DNA of 54,825 bases. Origin: an uncultured Pelagibacteraceae bacterium (GTDB lineage Bacteria > Pseudomonadota > Alphaproteobacteria > Pelagibacterales > Pelagibacteraceae). A program made the translations under genes and the position numbers. Of the stretch, positions 52,853-54,825 are shown piece after piece (position 1 is the stretch's first letter; the number at the start of each line of letters is the position of its first letter). The notes under the pieces are model-generated. The model was not told where the DNA came from and made no database searches. It saw only the letters and a program-made list of their open reading frames with translations. The stretch is from positions 1 to 54,825 of the forward strand of contig CACNYF010000004.1 of the NCBI GenBank assembly GCA_902624535.1, read 5' to 3'.

Positions 52853-54406
52853 GTGTTATATTTTTCTAAATTAAGAGTTTTTAGTGTTTTAATTTTTACA
52901 CTTATTATTTCATATTTTACTATTTCCAACTTTACAAAAGTTGATGATGAATTTTTCTCGAAAAATATAAAATTAGGATTAGACCTACAGGGTGGTTCTT
53001 ATTTATTATTAGAGATAGATAACGAACCAGTCATTACTCAAAGATTGCAGAGCAAAGTATTAGAGTTTAAAAAATTTTTCAAAGATAAAGATATTAAGGT
53101 TAAAAATTTTGTAATTGAGGATAAGTCAATTATATTCGATGTTGAAAATTTTAAGATTGAGGATGTTAAATCTCTTTTAGATGACGATAAAAGTGAGATA
53201 AATCCTTATTTTCAACAATATAAATCTCATCAATTTAACTTTGAAAACATGGATACCTCATTCAAGTTAGAATTTTCTGACTATGGATTGGTATTGTTAA
53301 AAAATTCTTCATTAGATCAAGCAATTGAAATTGTAAGAAGAAGAGTTGATGAAGTAGGAACTAATGAGCCAAACATTTTAAAAAGAGGTAATGATCGAAT
53401 TCTTGTCGAGTTACCAGGACTAGATGATCCTGGTAGAATTAAATCTTTATTAGGTAAAACTGCAAACTTAACATTCCAATTTATATCCAGTAGTTCTGAA
53501 GAATCATTTGGAACAGAAAAACTTTCTTTTGAGGATGGCTCTAGTGAAGCCATTGTTAGTAAACGAATTGTTTTAAGTGGTGATAATCTTATGGATGCCA
53601 AGCCGACTATGAATAATCAAACTAATGAGACGGTTGTATCATTTAGTTTGGATAGAGTAGGAGCAAAAAAGTTTGGTAAGGCGACTTCAAATGGTGTTGG
53701 AAAAAGGTTGGCAATTGTTTTGGATGGAAAAATTATTAGCGCTCCTGAGGTCAGAGAACCAATTATTGGAGGAAATGGACAGATATCTGGTAATTTCACC
53801 TTTCAATCAGCAACAGATTTAGCTTTACTTTTAAGATCAGGTGCTTTGCCGGCTCCACTTAATATTATCGAAGAAAGAACTGTAGGTCCTGACCTTGGAA
53901 AAGACTCAATTAATGCTGGAATTATGTCATTGATAATAGGATTTATTTTAGTCGTTGCCTTTATGTTTTATAAATATAGATTTTTCGGCTTAATTGCTAA
54001 CTTAGCCTTAATTTCTAATTTATTTTTATTAGTCGGTATTCTAACATTATTTGAAGCAACTCTTACACTCCCTGGAATTGCAGGTATTATTTTAACAGTA
54101 GGTATGGCTGTTGATGCAAATGTTTTAATTTTTGAGAGAATTAAAGAAGAATTAAAAAATGAAAATAATTCAATTGTTGCTTTTGACTCTGGTTATACAA
54201 AATCACGAACAACAATTTTAGATGCCAATATTACAACTTTAATCGCTGCAGTAATCCTATTTTTCATGGGCTCAGGTCCAATTAAAGGCTTTTCTATAAC
54301 TCTTGGGGTTGGAATACTTACAACACTATTTTCAGTGTATTTCATTGCTCGTTTGATTACTGCTTATTATGTCATCAAAAATAAACATAAGGAAAAACTC
54401 ATATAA
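52853..54406 (+). CDS. secD: Protein translocase subunit SecD
   Basis: Proton-driven accessory of Sec export. 517 residues, starting at GTG 52853 (reads MLYFSKLRVF). The first helix is followed by KLGLDLQGGSYLLLEID (P1 head start) and VDEVGTNEPNILKRGNDRILVELPG. Then come SGNFTFQSATDLALLLRSGALPAPL and the six-helix membrane part beginning VGPDLGKDSINAGIMSL with AVDANVLIFERIKEEL. The P1 domain is somewhat divergent and Lys-rich. The stop shares one base with the secF start. Confidence 0.95.
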   Translation: MLYFSKLRVFSVLIFTLIISYFTISNFTKVDDEFFSKNIKLGLDLQGGSYLLLEIDNEPVITQRLQSKVLEFKKFFKDKDIKVKNFVIEDKSIIFDVENFKIEDVKSLLDDDKSEINPYFQQYKSHQFNFENMDTSFKLEFSDYGLVLLKNSSLDQAIEIVRRRVDEVGTNEPNILKRGNDRILVELPGLDDPGRIKSLLGKTANLTFQFISSSSEESFGTEKLSFEDGSSEAIVSKRIVLSGDNLMDAKPTMNNQTNETVVSFSLDRVGAKKFGKATSNGVGKRLAIVLDGKIISAPEVREPIIGGNGQISGNFTFQSATDLALLLRSGALPAPLNIIEERTVGPDLGKDSINAGIMSLIIGFILVVAFMFYKYRFFGLIANLALISNLFLLVGILTLFEATLTLPGIAGIILTVGMAVDANVLIFERIKEELKNENNSIVAFDSGYTKSRTTILDANITTLIAAVILFFMGSGPIKGFSITLGVGILTTLFSVYFIARLITAYYVIKNKHKEKLI

Positions 54407-54825
54407 TGAGAACAATCTATTTTAATAAGTTTTATAAAAGTTTTAATATACTTTCGGGTATATTAATTATTGCTTCCTTAGTTTTCTTAGTTTTTAAAGG
54501 ATTGAATTTTGGTGTTGATTTTAAAGGTGGTACTTTAATAGAGTTAAGGACTGAAAAATCTTCTGCTAATATCACAAAAATAAGAGATAGCTTTAATCAA
54601 ATGAATCTTGGTGATGTTTCAGTAAAAAATTTTGGCAATGAAACAGATTTTGTAGTTAAATTTGAAAAACAAAATTCAAATGATCCAAAATTTATAGAAG
54701 AGATAAAAACTAAGCTTTCAAATTCTATAGGTTCTGTTGACTTTAGAAGAGTAGAAAATGTTGGACCAAAAGTTAGCGCTGAACTTTTAAGATCAGGTGT
54801 AATAGCGATAGCTTTATCATTGGCA
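54406..54825 (+). CDS. secF: Protein translocase subunit SecF (N-terminal part)
   Basis: The ATG at 54406 overlaps the secD stop (TAATG), and the frame stays open to the window end, giving 140 residues. An N-terminal membrane helix (about 15-33) is followed by GLNFGVDFKGGTLIELRT, the hallmark of SecF, and VENVGPKVSAELLRSGVIAIALSLA where the second helix begins. The C-terminal helices lie beyond the window. Confidence 0.95.
   Translation, partial: MRTIYFNKFYKSFNILSGILIIASLVFLVFKGLNFGVDFKGGTLIELRTEKSSANITKIRDSFNQMNLGDVSVKNFGNETDFVVKFEKQNSNDPKFIEEIKTKLSNSIGSVDFRRVENVGPKVSAELLRSGVIAIALSLA

Overview
The window is a strongly AT-rich, very densely packed stretch of an alphaproteobacterial chromosome. 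Gene content and order fit the SAR11 clade (Pelagibacterales) or a close relative. The evidence is the minimal intergenic space, many 1-14 base gene overlaps, overlapping convergent gene ends, and the alphaproteobacterial linkages trpEGDC-lexA-gltX, kdsA-eno-ftsB-lipA, ntrYX-trkA, aapJQMP, scpAB-tatABC-serS and yajC-secDF. There is no sign of phage, insertion sequence, CRISPR or integrated plasmid. The assignment is made by reading motifs, not by a database search.

Layout. Positions 1-1607: lipid A genes lpxI (cut by the window edge) and lpxB. Positions 1590-8992 (minus): a PpiD-like periplasmic chaperone, then trpE, trpG, trpD, trpC, lexA and gltX; a canonical alphaproteobacterial SOS box sits in front of lexA. 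Positions 9050-15499 (plus): tpiA, secG, pyrG, kdsA, eno, ftsB, lipA and a COQ10/RatA-like gene. Positions 15503-18553 (minus): ispDF, pgpA, a CinA-C/PncC gene and a secreted alpha/beta hydrolase. Positions 18590-24507 (plus): the NtrY/NtrX two-component system followed by TrkA/TrkH potassium uptake. Positions 24533-29506: tRNA-Arg, a general amino-acid ABC transporter (aapJQMP) with a hairpin between binding protein and permeases, and an XRE regulator. Positions 29519-29721: tRNA-Asn and tRNA-Cys. Positions 29837-36232: valS, ilvD, a mannose-1-phosphate guanylyltransferase gene and an EamA-type exporter gene.

Positions 36229-42352 are the most accessory-looking part, a metal and oxyanion block. 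It holds a divergent PiT-like transporter, an arsenate reductase with an aquaglyceroporin and a small membrane protein, then zur, znuB and znuC facing a znuA whose product has a very large histidine-rich metal loop. The znuA/znuC intergenic region carries two 15-bp dyads that look like Zur operators. From 42396 to the end come an Ldh-family dehydrogenase, xthA and erpA (minus), then a long plus-strand run: dgt, argS, a tiny membrane protein, nagZ, scpA, scpB, tatA, tatB, tatC, serS, yajC, secD and secF (cut by the window end).

Functionally this is mostly core housekeeping: tryptophan synthesis, aminoacylation, export by Sec and Tat, and chromosome condensation. Added to it are nutrient sensing and uptake (NtrYX, Trk, Aap) and the zinc/arsenic block. 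Points worth a second look are the zinc operator pair with the His-rich ZnuA, the Zur-arsenic-PiT block lacking a visible ArsR, an NtrX without the sigma-54 contact loop, the absence of the pdh genes expected between ftsB and lipA, and a short G+C-rich patch inside ilvD. I found no convincing wholly new system.
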